A stretch of 64,000 nucleotides of DNA from an uncultured Pelagibacteraceae bacterium (lineage in GTDB: Bacteria; Pseudomonadota; Alphaproteobacteria; Pelagibacterales; Pelagibacteraceae). The DNA lies in NCBI GenBank assembly GCA_902582235.1, contig CACHQX010000003.1, positions 101,703 through 165,702 of the forward strand, given 5' to 3'. Position 1 is the first letter of the stretch. Each line of letters begins with the position of its first letter. Position numbers and translations under genes: made by a program. Shown here piece after piece: positions 53,597 to 63,323 of the stretch. The notes under the pieces are model-generated. The model made no database searches. It was not told the DNA's origin and saw only the letters and a program-made list of their open reading frames with translations.

Positions 53597-54232
53597 CTAA
53601 TACTGAATTGGTTCAGGATCTATTGATCTCCATAAATACCACGTTGCAACAGAGCAATAAGGACTAAATCTTTTTTTTAATAATGATACAAATTTTTCAG
53701 GTGGTAAATATTTTTTTTTATAATTTTTTGATATAGCTCTCAAAAGACCAATATCCTGAACTGGCCAAATATTTGATCTATTGTATGTGAATAACAAGAT
53801 CATCTCAGCTGACCATCTTCCTATTTGTCTCAACTGTGATAAATAATTTATAGCCTCCTCATCAGACATCTCATGAATTAACTTAGGGTTAAAAGTTTTT
53901 TCAATCGTTTGCTTGGCTAAACTCTTTATGCCTAATACTTTCTGTCTACTTAATCCACAGCTTTTCAATTGAGTGAAGGTCAACTTTGATACTGTTTTTG
54001 CATTAATTTTATTTTTGCATTTCTTTTTAAATTTTAAAAAAACTGAATTTGCTGCTGCAACGCTTATTTGCTGTCCAATTATACTTTTGCATAACGAAAA
54101 AAAAATGTCTCGCCTTGTAGTTAAAATAGTTTCTGAGGGACTTTCATAACTTTTAATTAACTTGGAAATAGTTTCATCTTTTTTGGATAAATATTTTTTT
54201 GCATTATTCCAATATTTAGGCATTTTAGTCAT
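53597..54232 (-). CDS. alkA: DNA-3-methyladenine glycosylase II
   Basis: SIIGQQISVAAANSVF; LRQIGRWSAEMILLFTYNRSNIWPVQDIGL HhH-GPD. Confidence 0.92.
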   Translation of the reverse strand: MTKMPKYWNNAKKYLSKKDETISKLIKSYESPSETILTTRRDIFFSLCKSIIGQQISVAAANSVFLKFKKKCKNKINAKTVSKLTFTQLKSCGLSRQKVLGIKSLAKQTIEKTFNPKLIHEMSDEEAINYLSQLRQIGRWSAEMILLFTYNRSNIWPVQDIGLLRAISKNYKKKYLPPEKFVSLLKKRFSPYCSVATWYLWRSIDPEPIQY

Positions 54233-55109
54233 TAATTGGTCTAGATGTTATGATTTTTTTCTTATAAATTTCCCTTCTAAAAATTATAAGCGTAGAAACA
54301 ACTACCAATAAAGATCCGATTAGTGTTTTAAACAAAGGTATCTCGTCCCAAATGAGATATCCAAATATAACAGCAAAAACTAAAGCCAAATACTTGAGAG
54401 GAGTTACTAAAGAAACTTCTGAAAATTTATATGATTGACTTAACCATAAGTTCGCAGCACCCCCGAAAATACCTATTAATGATAAAAGTACAAAATGATT
54501 TAAAGTAGGCATAATCCAGCCCTGGGGAATAGTTAAAAAACTCAACAATAAAATTGCTAAAGAAAAATAAAAAGAAATCAACCACACTGGTTCGGTTGTT
54601 GACAGTTGTCTAATAGTTATCGCTACATAGGAGAGACCTAAACAAAATATAATTGGAAAAATATAATAAATATTTAATTCAGTGATCCCAGGTTCTGTAA
54701 TTATAAGAATTCCAAAAAAGCCTATGATAACTGCTAACCACCTAAAAATTCCAACTTTTTCATTTAGTAAAAAAATAGACAATATTGTTGTGAATATTGG
54801 AGCAGCAAAAGATATGCTCACTACAGTTGCTAATGGCAGCTGTCTTAAAGCAATAAATATTGCAATTAGTGCTATTAGCCCTGAGCCGCACCTTAAAGCA
54901 TGTAATCCTGGCCGTTGAGTTTTATAAAAATTATGAAATCTTTCTTTCGGGATTATAAATAAATAAAAGATTATTCCAAAGAAGCCCCTAAAAAACAAAA
55001 CCTGACCAATTGGATAATCGACAGACCACTTTACAATTAAATCCATTAATGAAAACGCACAAACAGAGAGAAACATGTACAAAAAGCCTAATTGATTTTT
55101 AGAAAGCAT
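54225..55109 (-). CDS. EamA/DMT-family transporter
   Basis: 10-TM protein; RCGSGLIALIAIFIALRQLPLATVVSISFAAPIFT. Confidence 0.9.
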   Translation of the reverse strand: MLSKNQLGFLYMFLSVCAFSLMDLIVKWSVDYPIGQVLFFRGFFGIIFYLFIIPKERFHNFYKTQRPGLHALRCGSGLIALIAIFIALRQLPLATVVSISFAAPIFTTILSIFLLNEKVGIFRWLAVIIGFFGILIITEPGITELNIYYIFPIIFCLGLSYVAITIRQLSTTEPVWLISFYFSLAILLLSFLTIPQGWIMPTLNHFVLLSLIGIFGGAANLWLSQSYKFSEVSLVTPLKYLALVFAVIFGYLIWDEIPLFKTLIGSLLVVVSTLIIFRREIYKKKIITSRPIND

Positions 55110-55142
55110 AAGTTTAACTTAGTTATATAATTTAAATAATCA

Positions 55143-55589
55143 ATGGAAATAGCAGTTTTAGCTTGTGGATGTTTTTGGGGACCTGAAAAAAAATTTGGTA
55201 GTCTCAATGGAGTTTATAAAACTGAGGTAGGTTATTGTGGTGGTAAAACTGAAAACACAACTTATAAAGAAGTTTGTTCTGGTGAAACAAATCATGCTGA
55301 AGTAGTAAAAATAAATTTTGATCCAAAAATTATTACTTATGAGGAAATTTTGAATTTTTTTTTTAAAATTCATGATCCTACTACTTTGAATTCTCAAGGT
55401 CCAGATTTTGGAACTCAGTACAGAAGTGAAATTTTTTATTTAAACTCAAAACAAAAAGAAATTGCTGAAAAGGTTTTAAAATTAAAAAACAATGATTTTT
55501 CAGGAAAAATTGTCACTAAATTATCTTTGCTAAAGAATTATTGCATAGCCGAGGAATACCATCAAAAATATTTAGACAAGAAATTTTAG
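55143..55589 (+). CDS. msrA: Peptide methionine-S-sulfoxide reductase A
   Basis: ACGCFWGPEKKFGSLNGVYKTEVGYCGG; EVCSGETNHAEVV; YRSEIFY. Confidence 0.95.
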   Translation: MEIAVLACGCFWGPEKKFGSLNGVYKTEVGYCGGKTENTTYKEVCSGETNHAEVVKINFDPKIITYEEILNFFFKIHDPTTLNSQGPDFGTQYRSEIFYLNSKQKEIAEKVLKLKNNDFSGKIVTKLSLLKNYCIAEEYHQKYLDKKF

Positions 55590-56414
55590 ATGAGTTTAGT
55601 CACGACAGATTGGGTTCTTGATAATTTAAATAGTCTAAAAATAATAGATGCCTCTTGGCATATGCCAGCTCAAAAAAGAAATCCTGCTGAAGAATATCGA
55701 GATGGCCATATTCCAAACTCTATTTTTTTTGATTTAGATGAAAATTCTGAGAAAGATACGGACCTTCCACATATGCTTCCAAAACAAAAAACTTGGGAAA
55801 AAATAATGTCCTCCTTAGGAATAAGTAATAATGATGATATTCTCATATATGACAACTCTGATTTAAAAAGTTCGTGTAGGTGTTGGTTTAGTCTTTTATA
55901 TTTTGGTCATAATGAAAAAAAAATACATATTTTAAATGGTGGACTAAAAAAATGGATTTTTGAAAATAAACCTACAACCAAAGATATGACAGAAATTATT
56001 GAAAGTAATTATGCTGCAAATATAAAAGAAAATTTAGTAGTAAGCCTTGATCAAATAAAAAAGAATATTTTAAGTAAGAGTTTTAATGTTATTGATGCAA
56101 GAAGCCTTGAAAGATTTGAGGGAAAAGTATCTGAGCCAAGGAAAGGATTAAGAAGTGGACATATCCAAAACTCTTTTTGTTTACCTTTTAATCTTTGTAT
56201 AAATCAAAAAACTGGAGAGTTTAAAAATGTTGAAGAATTAAAAGAACTTTTCAATCAAAATGAAAATAAAGAAAAAAGATTAGATCCAGTTTTTACTTGT
56301 GGATCTGGAGTTACCGCCGCAGTCCTAGCTTATGCCTATAAAATGGTAAATAACGATTATATTCCAAAAATTTATGATGGTTCTTGGAGTGAATATGGTA
56401 AATATCCAGCATGA
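55590..56414 (+). CDS. sseA: 3-mercaptopyruvate sulfurtransferase
   Basis: Two rhodanese domains; active loop TCGSGVTAAV. Confidence 0.93.
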   Translation: MSLVTTDWVLDNLNSLKIIDASWHMPAQKRNPAEEYRDGHIPNSIFFDLDENSEKDTDLPHMLPKQKTWEKIMSSLGISNNDDILIYDNSDLKSSCRCWFSLLYFGHNEKKIHILNGGLKKWIFENKPTTKDMTEIIESNYAANIKENLVVSLDQIKKNILSKSFNVIDARSLERFEGKVSEPRKGLRSGHIQNSFCLPFNLCINQKTGEFKNVEELKELFNQNENKEKRLDPVFTCGSGVTAAVLAYAYKMVNNDYIPKIYDGSWSEYGKYPA

Positions 56415-57274
56415 AAACTTCAAAAAAAATAACCATATTTTTAATAATATTGGCATTTGTCATTGCTTCAGTGATAGTAGCAAGACACTTTGTTGGAAAA
56501 CATTTTCAGAAGAAATTTTCTAAATACCCACCACCAGGAGTAATTGTGGAAGTTGTTCAATCATCCAAATTTTTTGACAGTATTGAAACATTTGGAACTG
56601 CTTTATCAAAAAAAAATAAAAACTTTAGAGTCAAAAAAAGTGAAATACTTGATGAAAAAATTCTTATTGGAAAAGTATTTAATGAAGGTGAAGTTTTATT
56701 AAGAACAAAAAATGAGATTATAATTGCCCCCTTTAAAGGAGTTTTGGGAAAAAGAGAAATTGCTCAAGGTGTTCTAGGAACAGAGTCATTTATTCTCACT
56801 CTAGATGATACTTCATCGATTATTCTAAATATTAAAGTTCCCGAGATTTATCTTAAAATATTAAAACCCGGTCTTATCGCTGAAGTTAGATCGGATGCGT
56901 TTGATAAAAAATTTTATGGCAAAATAGACTCTGTGAGTTCTCGTGTGGATCCTAGTACAAGGTCAGTTCTTGCAAGCATCACAGTGGACAACAAAGATTT
57001 AGAATTGGTCCCGGGAATGCTTTTAGATATACAAATTATTTATAATGAAACTCAAGAAATAGGAGTTCCTGAAAACTCATTATTGATCCAGGGTGATACA
57101 GCTTTTGCATATAAAGTTTTAGAGGATAATACTATCGAGAAAATTGAGGTAAAAATTGGAAAAAGAAATTATGGAAAAGTTTCTATTCTTGATGGTTTGT
57201 CTGTGGGCGACAAGATAGTAAAAGAAGGAATTTCAAAAGTAAGAGATAAAATTAAAATTAAAATCATTAATTAA
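56411..57274 (+). CDS. RND efflux periplasmic adaptor
   Basis: N-terminal TM; IIAPFKGVLGKREIAQGVL; SRVDPSTRSVLASITVDN. Confidence 0.93.
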   Translation: MKTSKKITIFLIILAFVIASVIVARHFVGKHFQKKFSKYPPPGVIVEVVQSSKFFDSIETFGTALSKKNKNFRVKKSEILDEKILIGKVFNEGEVLLRTKNEIIIAPFKGVLGKREIAQGVLGTESFILTLDDTSSIILNIKVPEIYLKILKPGLIAEVRSDAFDKKFYGKIDSVSSRVDPSTRSVLASITVDNKDLELVPGMLLDIQIIYNETQEIGVPENSLLIQGDTAFAYKVLEDNTIEKIEVKIGKRNYGKVSILDGLSVGDKIVKEGISKVRDKIKIKIIN

Positions 57275-57277
57275 AAG

Positions 57278-60200
57278 ATGTTCTTAACAGACTTATCAAT
57301 CAAACGACCGGTCGTCTCAATGGTAATGAGTATAGTAATGGTTATGTTTGGTATTTTAGTTTTTTTTGAAATACCAACTAATGAATTACCAGATATTGAC
57401 CGACCAGTAGTATCAGTTCAAACTGATTACAAAGGGGCTTCAGCTCAGGTTATTGACACTCAGATAACACAAAAGATTGAGGATTTTATTGGAGGCACCC
57501 CTGGTCTCGTTTCAATTGACTCTATGAGTGAAGATGAAAGGTCGAGAATTGATATGACCTTCAAAGATAACCTTGATATTGACGATGTTGCTAACGATGT
57601 GAGAAGTGCAATATCAAGAGTGGTGGATAATTTACCAAAAGAGGCTAGCGCTCCAGAAATTTTTAAACAATCTGCAGGCTTTAGAACAACTATGTGGTTG
57701 AGTTTTAGCTCAGATTTTATGAGTGATTTAGAACTCACTGATTTTGCTGATCGATATTTGGTAGATTATTTCTCAACTGTAGAAGGAGTAGGACGTGTGA
57801 GATTAGGTGGTGAAAGGGAGCTCTCTGTGAGAGTTTGGTTAGATCCTCTTTCGCTAGCTGCTAGAAATTTAACAACTCAAGATGTTGAACAAGTTTTAAA
57901 TTCAGAAAACTTAGAATTTCCTGCAGGTCGAATAGAGTCAAAAGATGTAGATCTTTCAATTAAACTTCAAAACGCTTATGAGAATTTAGACTCTTATAAA
58001 AAACTACCTTTGAAGAGGGCAATTGATGGTTCTGTGACAACTTTGGAAGATGTTTCTAGGATTGAATTTGGTCCAGTCTCTACAAGAACACTTTTTAAAG
58101 GAAATGGAAAAAAAGTTGTAGGTATTGGTATTTATCAAAACTCAGATGCAAACACAATCGCGGTAGCTACAAAAGTAAAAAAGAAGATTAAAGAAATACA
58201 AAGTTCTATACCTGATGGATCTACATTAGAGGTTTCTTTTGATAGATCGAATTATGTCTCAAATGCAATTAAAGAGGTGTACAAAACATTATTTGTGGCA
58301 CTAATTTTAGTCACGCTCATTATTTATCTTTTTTTGGGTAACATCAGAGCTTTAGTAGTACCAATTGTAGCTTTGCCGGTCTCTTTAATATCGACTTTTT
58401 TAGCAATTTATTTTTTTGATTTTTCAATAAACCTTTTCACTCTTATGGCATTAGTTCTTGCAATAGGAATCGTAGTGGACGATGCAATTGTAATGTTGGA
58501 GAATATATACCGAAGGGTTGAGAAAGGTGAGAGTTCATTAGTTGCCGCATATAAAGGATCGAGACAAGTGTCTTTTGCAATTATAGCAACTACCTTAGTT
58601 CTTGTTGCTGTATTCATACCTTTAATTTTTATAGAGGGCTTAGCTGGAGTGTTGTATGCTGAAACAGCTGTAACTTTAAGTTTCGCAGTGATAATATCAA
58701 GTTTTGTAGCATTATCCTTAAGCCCGATGATTGCTAGCAAAGTTTTAGACACAAAATCAAAAAGAAATAAATTAACTCTTAAATTTGAAAAAAGATTAAA
58801 TGATTTTAAGGAATTTTATATTTACACTTTAAAATATTGGATATTAAAGAAAAAAAGTATAATCACTTTTTTAATATCAGTTTTAATATTGAGTATTGGT
58901 TTATTTATTTATATTCCAAAACAACTTATACCAAAAGAAGATAGAGGTGCTTTCTTTGTAATAGTAAAAGCACCTCAAAGCTCAGGGTTTGAGTTTACCT
59001 CCTCAAAAACTCAGGATATTGAAAAATTGTTATTACCAAAAGTGGGGCAAGGTGAGTATAGAAGACTAATTTTAAGGGTACCAGGTTTCGGAAAAAGTAG
59101 CAAACAAGTCAACTCAGCTTTTATAATTGTATTGTTGGAAGATTGGAAAAAAAGAGACAGAAAAGGTAACAGAATAATGATGGAGTCTTTTAGAGAAATT
59201 TCAAAAGTTCCAGGTGTTTTATCATTTCCTGTTATGCCCCAGGGAATAAGAACTGGTGGTGTAGAGAAACCAGTCCAATTTGTAATATTAGGTAATACCT
59301 ATGAAGAATTAATTCAATGGAAAGAAACTATAAAAAAAGAGGCTAGAAAAAATAATAATTTAGCTAATATCGAAGATGATTTTGAATTAAATAAACCGAT
59401 TATAAATGTAAAGATCGATCAAAAGAAAGCATCAGATCTTGGCGTATCTACTTCAGAAATAGGTCGAACAATTGAAACTATCTTTGGCTCCAGAAGTGTA
59501 ACAAAATTTACAAAGGATGGTAAAGAGTATTCAATTATCCTGCAGGGAGATATTAAAAATAGAAATGAACCCTCAAGTTTAAATAAAGTTTATGTTAGAT
59601 CAAAAAACTCTGGTCAATTAATTGCTTTATCAAATTTAGTAACAATTAATGAAAGAGGAACTGCTCCATTTCTATCAAGGTACAATAGACAAAAAGCAGT
59701 TACTATTTCTGCAAATATCGTAGGAGATTATACCCTTCAAAATGCCTTAACTTTTTTAGAAAAAGTTGTTCAAGAAAATACACCTAATGCCAGAATTGAT
59801 TTCAAAGGGGAAAGTGAGCAACTAAAAGAAATAAGTTTTCAGATTTATGTTATATTCTTTTTAGCTTTAGTTACAGCATATCTTGTGATGGCGGCTCAGT
59901 TTGAAAGCTTTGTTCATCCTTTCACAATAATGCTGACAGTCCCGCTAGCAATATTTGGTGGAATTATAGGTCTACTGCTTGTCGGCAGCTCAATTAATGT
60001 TTACAGTCAGGTAGCTTTAATAATACTAATTGGATTAGCAACAAAAAACGGAATATTGATTGTTGAATTTGCAAATCAATTAAGAGATGAGGGGAAAAAT
60101 CAATTAACCGCGATTTTGGAATCATCAGCACTAAGATTAAGACCAATCTTAATGACTTCTATATCTACCATTATTGGAGTTCTACCATTGGTAATAAGTA

Positions 60201-60373
60201 GTGGCCCAGGTGAGGCGAGTAGATTATCTGTTGGTATTACTATATTTGCTGGAATGATATTTTCGACCTTTTTTACACTTTATGTAGTTCCAATAATTTA
60301 TTTATTATTAGGAAAGAACACAAAAAGTATAAATCATATTGAAAAAGAGTTAGAAAAAGAACTTAATCAATAA
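57278..60373 (+). CDS. RND efflux inner-membrane permease (AcrB-like)
   Basis: 1031 aa; FLTDLSIKRPVVSMVMS; ALVLAIGIVVDDAIVMLENIYRRVE; GLATKNGILIVEFANQLRDEG. Confidence 0.97.
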   Translation: MFLTDLSIKRPVVSMVMSIVMVMFGILVFFEIPTNELPDIDRPVVSVQTDYKGASAQVIDTQITQKIEDFIGGTPGLVSIDSMSEDERSRIDMTFKDNLDIDDVANDVRSAISRVVDNLPKEASAPEIFKQSAGFRTTMWLSFSSDFMSDLELTDFADRYLVDYFSTVEGVGRVRLGGERELSVRVWLDPLSLAARNLTTQDVEQVLNSENLEFPAGRIESKDVDLSIKLQNAYENLDSYKKLPLKRAIDGSVTTLEDVSRIEFGPVSTRTLFKGNGKKVVGIGIYQNSDANTIAVATKVKKKIKEIQSSIPDGSTLEVSFDRSNYVSNAIKEVYKTLFVALILVTLIIYLFLGNIRALVVPIVALPVSLISTFLAIYFFDFSINLFTLMALVLAIGIVVDDAIVMLENIYRRVEKGESSLVAAYKGSRQVSFAIIATTLVLVAVFIPLIFIEGLAGVLYAETAVTLSFAVIISSFVALSLSPMIASKVLDTKSKRNKLTLKFEKRLNDFKEFYIYTLKYWILKKKSIITFLISVLILSIGLFIYIPKQLIPKEDRGAFFVIVKAPQSSGFEFTSSKTQDIEKLLLPKVGQGEYRRLILRVPGFGKSSKQVNSAFIIVLLEDWKKRDRKGNRIMMESFREISKVPGVLSFPVMPQGIRTGGVEKPVQFVILGNTYEELIQWKETIKKEARKNNNLANIEDDFELNKPIINVKIDQKKASDLGVSTSEIGRTIETIFGSRSVTKFTKDGKEYSIILQGDIKNRNEPSSLNKVYVRSKNSGQLIALSNLVTINERGTAPFLSRYNRQKAVTISANIVGDYTLQNALTFLEKVVQENTPNARIDFKGESEQLKEISFQIYVIFFLALVTAYLVMAAQFESFVHPFTIMLTVPLAIFGGIIGLLLVGSSINVYSQVALIILIGLATKNGILIVEFANQLRDEGKNQLTAILESSALRLRPILMTSISTIIGVLPLVISSGPGEASRLSVGITIFAGMIFSTFFTLYVVPIIYLLLGKNTKSINHIEKELEKELNQ

Positions 60374-60966
60374 ACAATAAATTTTTTCCTGTTAAGCTTT
60401 TTTTTACATTTTATAAGCTGAGTTTTATATTGATCTGAATACTTTTTTACTTTTTTTGCATAAGAAATTACCTTTTCATTTTTTTTATAATTTTTATAAT
60501 TTCCCCATCCCTCGTGATATGCAATGTATTGTTTGAATGCATCGTTTTTAGGGATCTTTAAAAGTTTTGATGATTTATTTGTATACCAGCCAATAAAATC
60601 AACACTATCCTTAAATCTTGTTCTAAGAGCTAATGGTTTATTCTGTTCCTCCTTATATTGTTTCCATGTTCCCTTTACAGCTTGGGAATATCCAAATGAA
60701 CTTGAGGGTCTTTTAAAAGGAATTATTTTAAAAAGTTTTTGTCGTTTAGGTTTTGCAAGCCAATGGAAATCTGACTCAAATTTAATAAATGCAAGTTGTA
60801 TGTGCATAGGTGTTCCCCATTTTTCTTCAGTCTTTTTTGCATGTTTATACCAAAAGTATCTTTCAGAAAATATTGAGCAACTACTTGAGGTATTTTTTGG
60901 AATAGATGAACAGCTCAGCAAAAATAAAAAAATTGATAAAGATAAAAAAAATTTAAAACGAATCAC
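60367..60966 (-). CDS. Lipoprotein with SLT/lysozyme-like domain
   Basis: Lipobox LFLLSCS; IQLAFIKFESDFHWLAKP; FGYSQAVKGTWKQY; AYHEGWGNYK. Confidence 0.75.
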   Translation of the reverse strand: MIRFKFFLSLSIFLFLLSCSSIPKNTSSSCSIFSERYFWYKHAKKTEEKWGTPMHIQLAFIKFESDFHWLAKPKRQKLFKIIPFKRPSSSFGYSQAVKGTWKQYKEEQNKPLALRTRFKDSVDFIGWYTNKSSKLLKIPKNDAFKQYIAYHEGWGNYKNYKKNEKVISYAKKVKKYSDQYKTQLIKCKKKLNRKKFIVY

Positions 60967-60980
60967 CCTTTATTTATAAT

Positions 60981-61505
60981 TTATTTACGTTTTTTTCTCC
61001 ATTCCCAAGGCATTTCAAAATTTCCTGCCCATAAACCTTTTTTTTCTTTTTTTGCATCATTTTCATTTATAATATATTTTTTTGAATATTTAGTGTAAGC
61101 AACAGCTAAACCGTTCCTAACAAGCCAAGAATTAATATCTCGTCTTTTCTTAAAGCAAATAGCAACAACTCTATTATATCTGTCCATGGATTTCTTTTTA
61201 CATACTATTATTTCATTTTTAAGGAATTTTTTTAATAAACTAGTAGTTTTAAGTCCACACTCATAATCTTTATTAAATGTGATTACGTTCAGGCTCAACC
61301 AAGGCTTAGAGCATATTTGATTGTTTTCAGGTGCATCGATACCGTAAAGTCTAATTTTATTTCCCTTTATTCTAATTGTGTCACCATCTATTACTTTTGC
61401 ATATCCTGTTATTTCCTCTGAATAAGAATTGGTTTCGAAAAAAAAAATTATTAATAAAATTAAATATATAATTTTATTCTTTTTTGGTTTTAAATAGGAT
61501 TTCAT
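60981..61505 (-). CDS. Thermonuclease (SNase-like) family protein
   Basis: AKVIDGDTIRIKGNKIRLYGIDAPENNQ; DRYNRVVAICF; LVRNGLAVAYTKY. Confidence 0.9.
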   Translation of the reverse strand: MKSYLKPKKNKIIYLILLIIFFFETNSYSEEITGYAKVIDGDTIRIKGNKIRLYGIDAPENNQICSKPWLSLNVITFNKDYECGLKTTSLLKKFLKNEIIVCKKKSMDRYNRVVAICFKKRRDINSWLVRNGLAVAYTKYSKKYIINENDAKKEKKGLWAGNFEMPWEWRKKRK

Positions 61506-61866
61506 AAACTTTGTAAATCAAAAAAGGTATTATTACACCCAGTAAGTTACCATTTAGATCACCTGTTTGAAAGCTACGATTTGGTATGACCAAATGGAAA
61601 AGTTCAAGGACTATGGATAAACAAACCAAATATACAAATAATCTTTTTTTTGTTTTAAAGGCGAAAAGACCAAGAATTGAGATCAGAGAAAAAGCGTAAA
61701 TGTGATTTGAGGATATTTGAAAAAAATCTCTAGTGATTTGAGGTTGATTATTAAAATCATTGTATAAAAAAAAACCTAATATACTTCCTGGATATAGATA
61801 TAAAATTATTAAACATATATTGGATAATTTGAAAATTAATTGAAGATTATTTGTAAAAATTTTCAT
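61474..61866 (-). CDS. VanZ-like membrane protein
   Basis: 130 aa, 4 TM; LELFHLVIPNRSFQTGDLNGNLLGVIIPFLIY. Confidence 0.75.
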   Translation of the reverse strand: MKIFTNNLQLIFKLSNICLIILYLYPGSILGFFLYNDFNNQPQITRDFFQISSNHIYAFSLISILGLFAFKTKKRLFVYLVCLSIVLELFHLVIPNRSFQTGDLNGNLLGVIIPFLIYKVYEILFKTKKE

Positions 61867-61911
61867 TAATTTTATTTATTTTATTTATTAATTAATATAT
61901 CAAATATTTCA

Positions 61912-62631
61912 ATGAAACATCTTATTCTTATAAGGCATGGACAAAGTGAGTGGAACCAACAAAAAAGATTTACTGGTTGGGTCGATATCGGATTAACAGA
62001 CAAAGGTAGAGCTGAGGCTAAAAAAGCTGGTGAATTAATAAAAGAGAAAAAAATTAAACTTGATTCTTTTTATAGCTCCTACCAAAAAAGGGCTAATGAT
62101 ACTCTTAAAATTGTAATGAAAGAATTAAATGAAGATGAAAACTTAATTACTAAAAAATGGCAATTAAATGAAAGACATTATGGAGAGCTTACAGGTTTAA
62201 ATAAAGAAGATATGAAGAAAAAATATGGAGAAGAGAAAATCCATCAATTTAGAAGATCATGGGATGTTAAACCTGGAGCTTTAGATAGGAAAAGCCCATA
62301 CCATCCGCTCAATATAGAAACTTATAAGGATATTCCAGTGTCTGATATTCCAGATACTGAGTCTTTAAAAGATACCCATAAACGGGTAGTGGATTGTTAT
62401 AATGAATTAATCTTAAAAGATCTTCAAAATGGTAAAGGTGTATGCATCTCGGCCCATGGAAATTCTTTAAGAGCTCTATGCAAGTTTCTTTTTAAAATTA
62501 ATGATAGGGAAATTTCAAAAATGGAAATACCAACCGGGAATCCTCTTTTAATAATTTTTGAGGACAAACTTCAAATTTCATCTGTAACATATCTTGATCA
62601 AGGAAGAGCCAAAAATTTAGTTGCTTTTTAA
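61912..62631 (+). CDS. gpmA: 2,3-bisphosphoglycerate-dependent phosphoglycerate mutase
   Basis: LILIRHGQSEWNQQKRFTGWVDIGLTDKG; LNERHYGELTGLNK; ISAHGNSLRAL. Confidence 0.97.
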   Translation: MKHLILIRHGQSEWNQQKRFTGWVDIGLTDKGRAEAKKAGELIKEKKIKLDSFYSSYQKRANDTLKIVMKELNEDENLITKKWQLNERHYGELTGLNKEDMKKKYGEEKIHQFRRSWDVKPGALDRKSPYHPLNIETYKDIPVSDIPDTESLKDTHKRVVDCYNELILKDLQNGKGVCISAHGNSLRALCKFLFKINDREISKMEIPTGNPLLIIFEDKLQISSVTYLDQGRAKNLVAF

Positions 62632-63312
62632 AAGTTTATTATAAATATCATAATTAGTGACATGTTTAAAGTTCACTTTACTTTCAAAACCCATCAATTC
62701 ATTTCTTGATAATAAATCATTCCACACCTCCGACATTGGGAAAGATTTAATATTGAATTTTTTAAATATTTTCTTTTCTAGTATCTGACATCCTGTGTAA
62801 ATAAAATTTAAGGGCTTAGTTTTGTTAAGCTTGTTCGCTTCAAGATTAAAGTCTCCTATCAAATTTTGATCGAAGCTTTTATCCTTATTTACTACTAATA
62901 AAATATTTTTTGAATTTGAGTTAAAAAACTGATTTTCCATTTCTAAGATTTCATCAATATAATTTTCGTTCCATAAAGTATCTGGATTTAAAGATAAAAA
63001 ATATTCATTTTTGTTTTTCATGATCATATTTAAAATGCCTCCACCAGTATTAAGAATTTCAGGGACTTCCTCGTATAATTCTATATCAATATCAAAATTT
63101 TTTTTTTCAATAAAATTTTTAATTTGGTCTCGTTTGTGATGGGTGTTTATCAGAATTTTTTTGAGATTTAATTTTTTTATGAGTTTAATAGTCTTTTCTA
63201 GTATAGTTTCATTTCCGATTTCAATAAGAGGTTTTGGAATTTCGTTTGTAATTGGAGTTAATCTTTTTCCAAAACCAGCACCTAATATCACCGCAACCTC
63301 AATTTTTTTCAT
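62617..63312 (-). CDS. Sugar-1-phosphate nucleotidyltransferase, MurU-like
   Basis: AVILGAGFGKRLTPITNEIPKPLIEIGNETILEKTI; next to AmgK-like gene. Confidence 0.85.
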   Translation of the reverse strand: MKKIEVAVILGAGFGKRLTPITNEIPKPLIEIGNETILEKTIKLIKKLNLKKILINTHHKRDQIKNFIEKKNFDIDIELYEEVPEILNTGGGILNMIMKNKNEYFLSLNPDTLWNENYIDEILEMENQFFNSNSKNILLVVNKDKSFDQNLIGDFNLEANKLNKTKPLNFIYTGCQILEKKIFKKFNIKSFPMSEVWNDLLSRNELMGFESKVNFKHVTNYDIYNKLLKSN

Positions 63313-63323
63313 ACAATTAAATT

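Noticed and set aside
58408-58752. 114-aa minus ORF opposite the RND permease
   Set aside because: Shadow ORF; sense frame has full AcrB motifs
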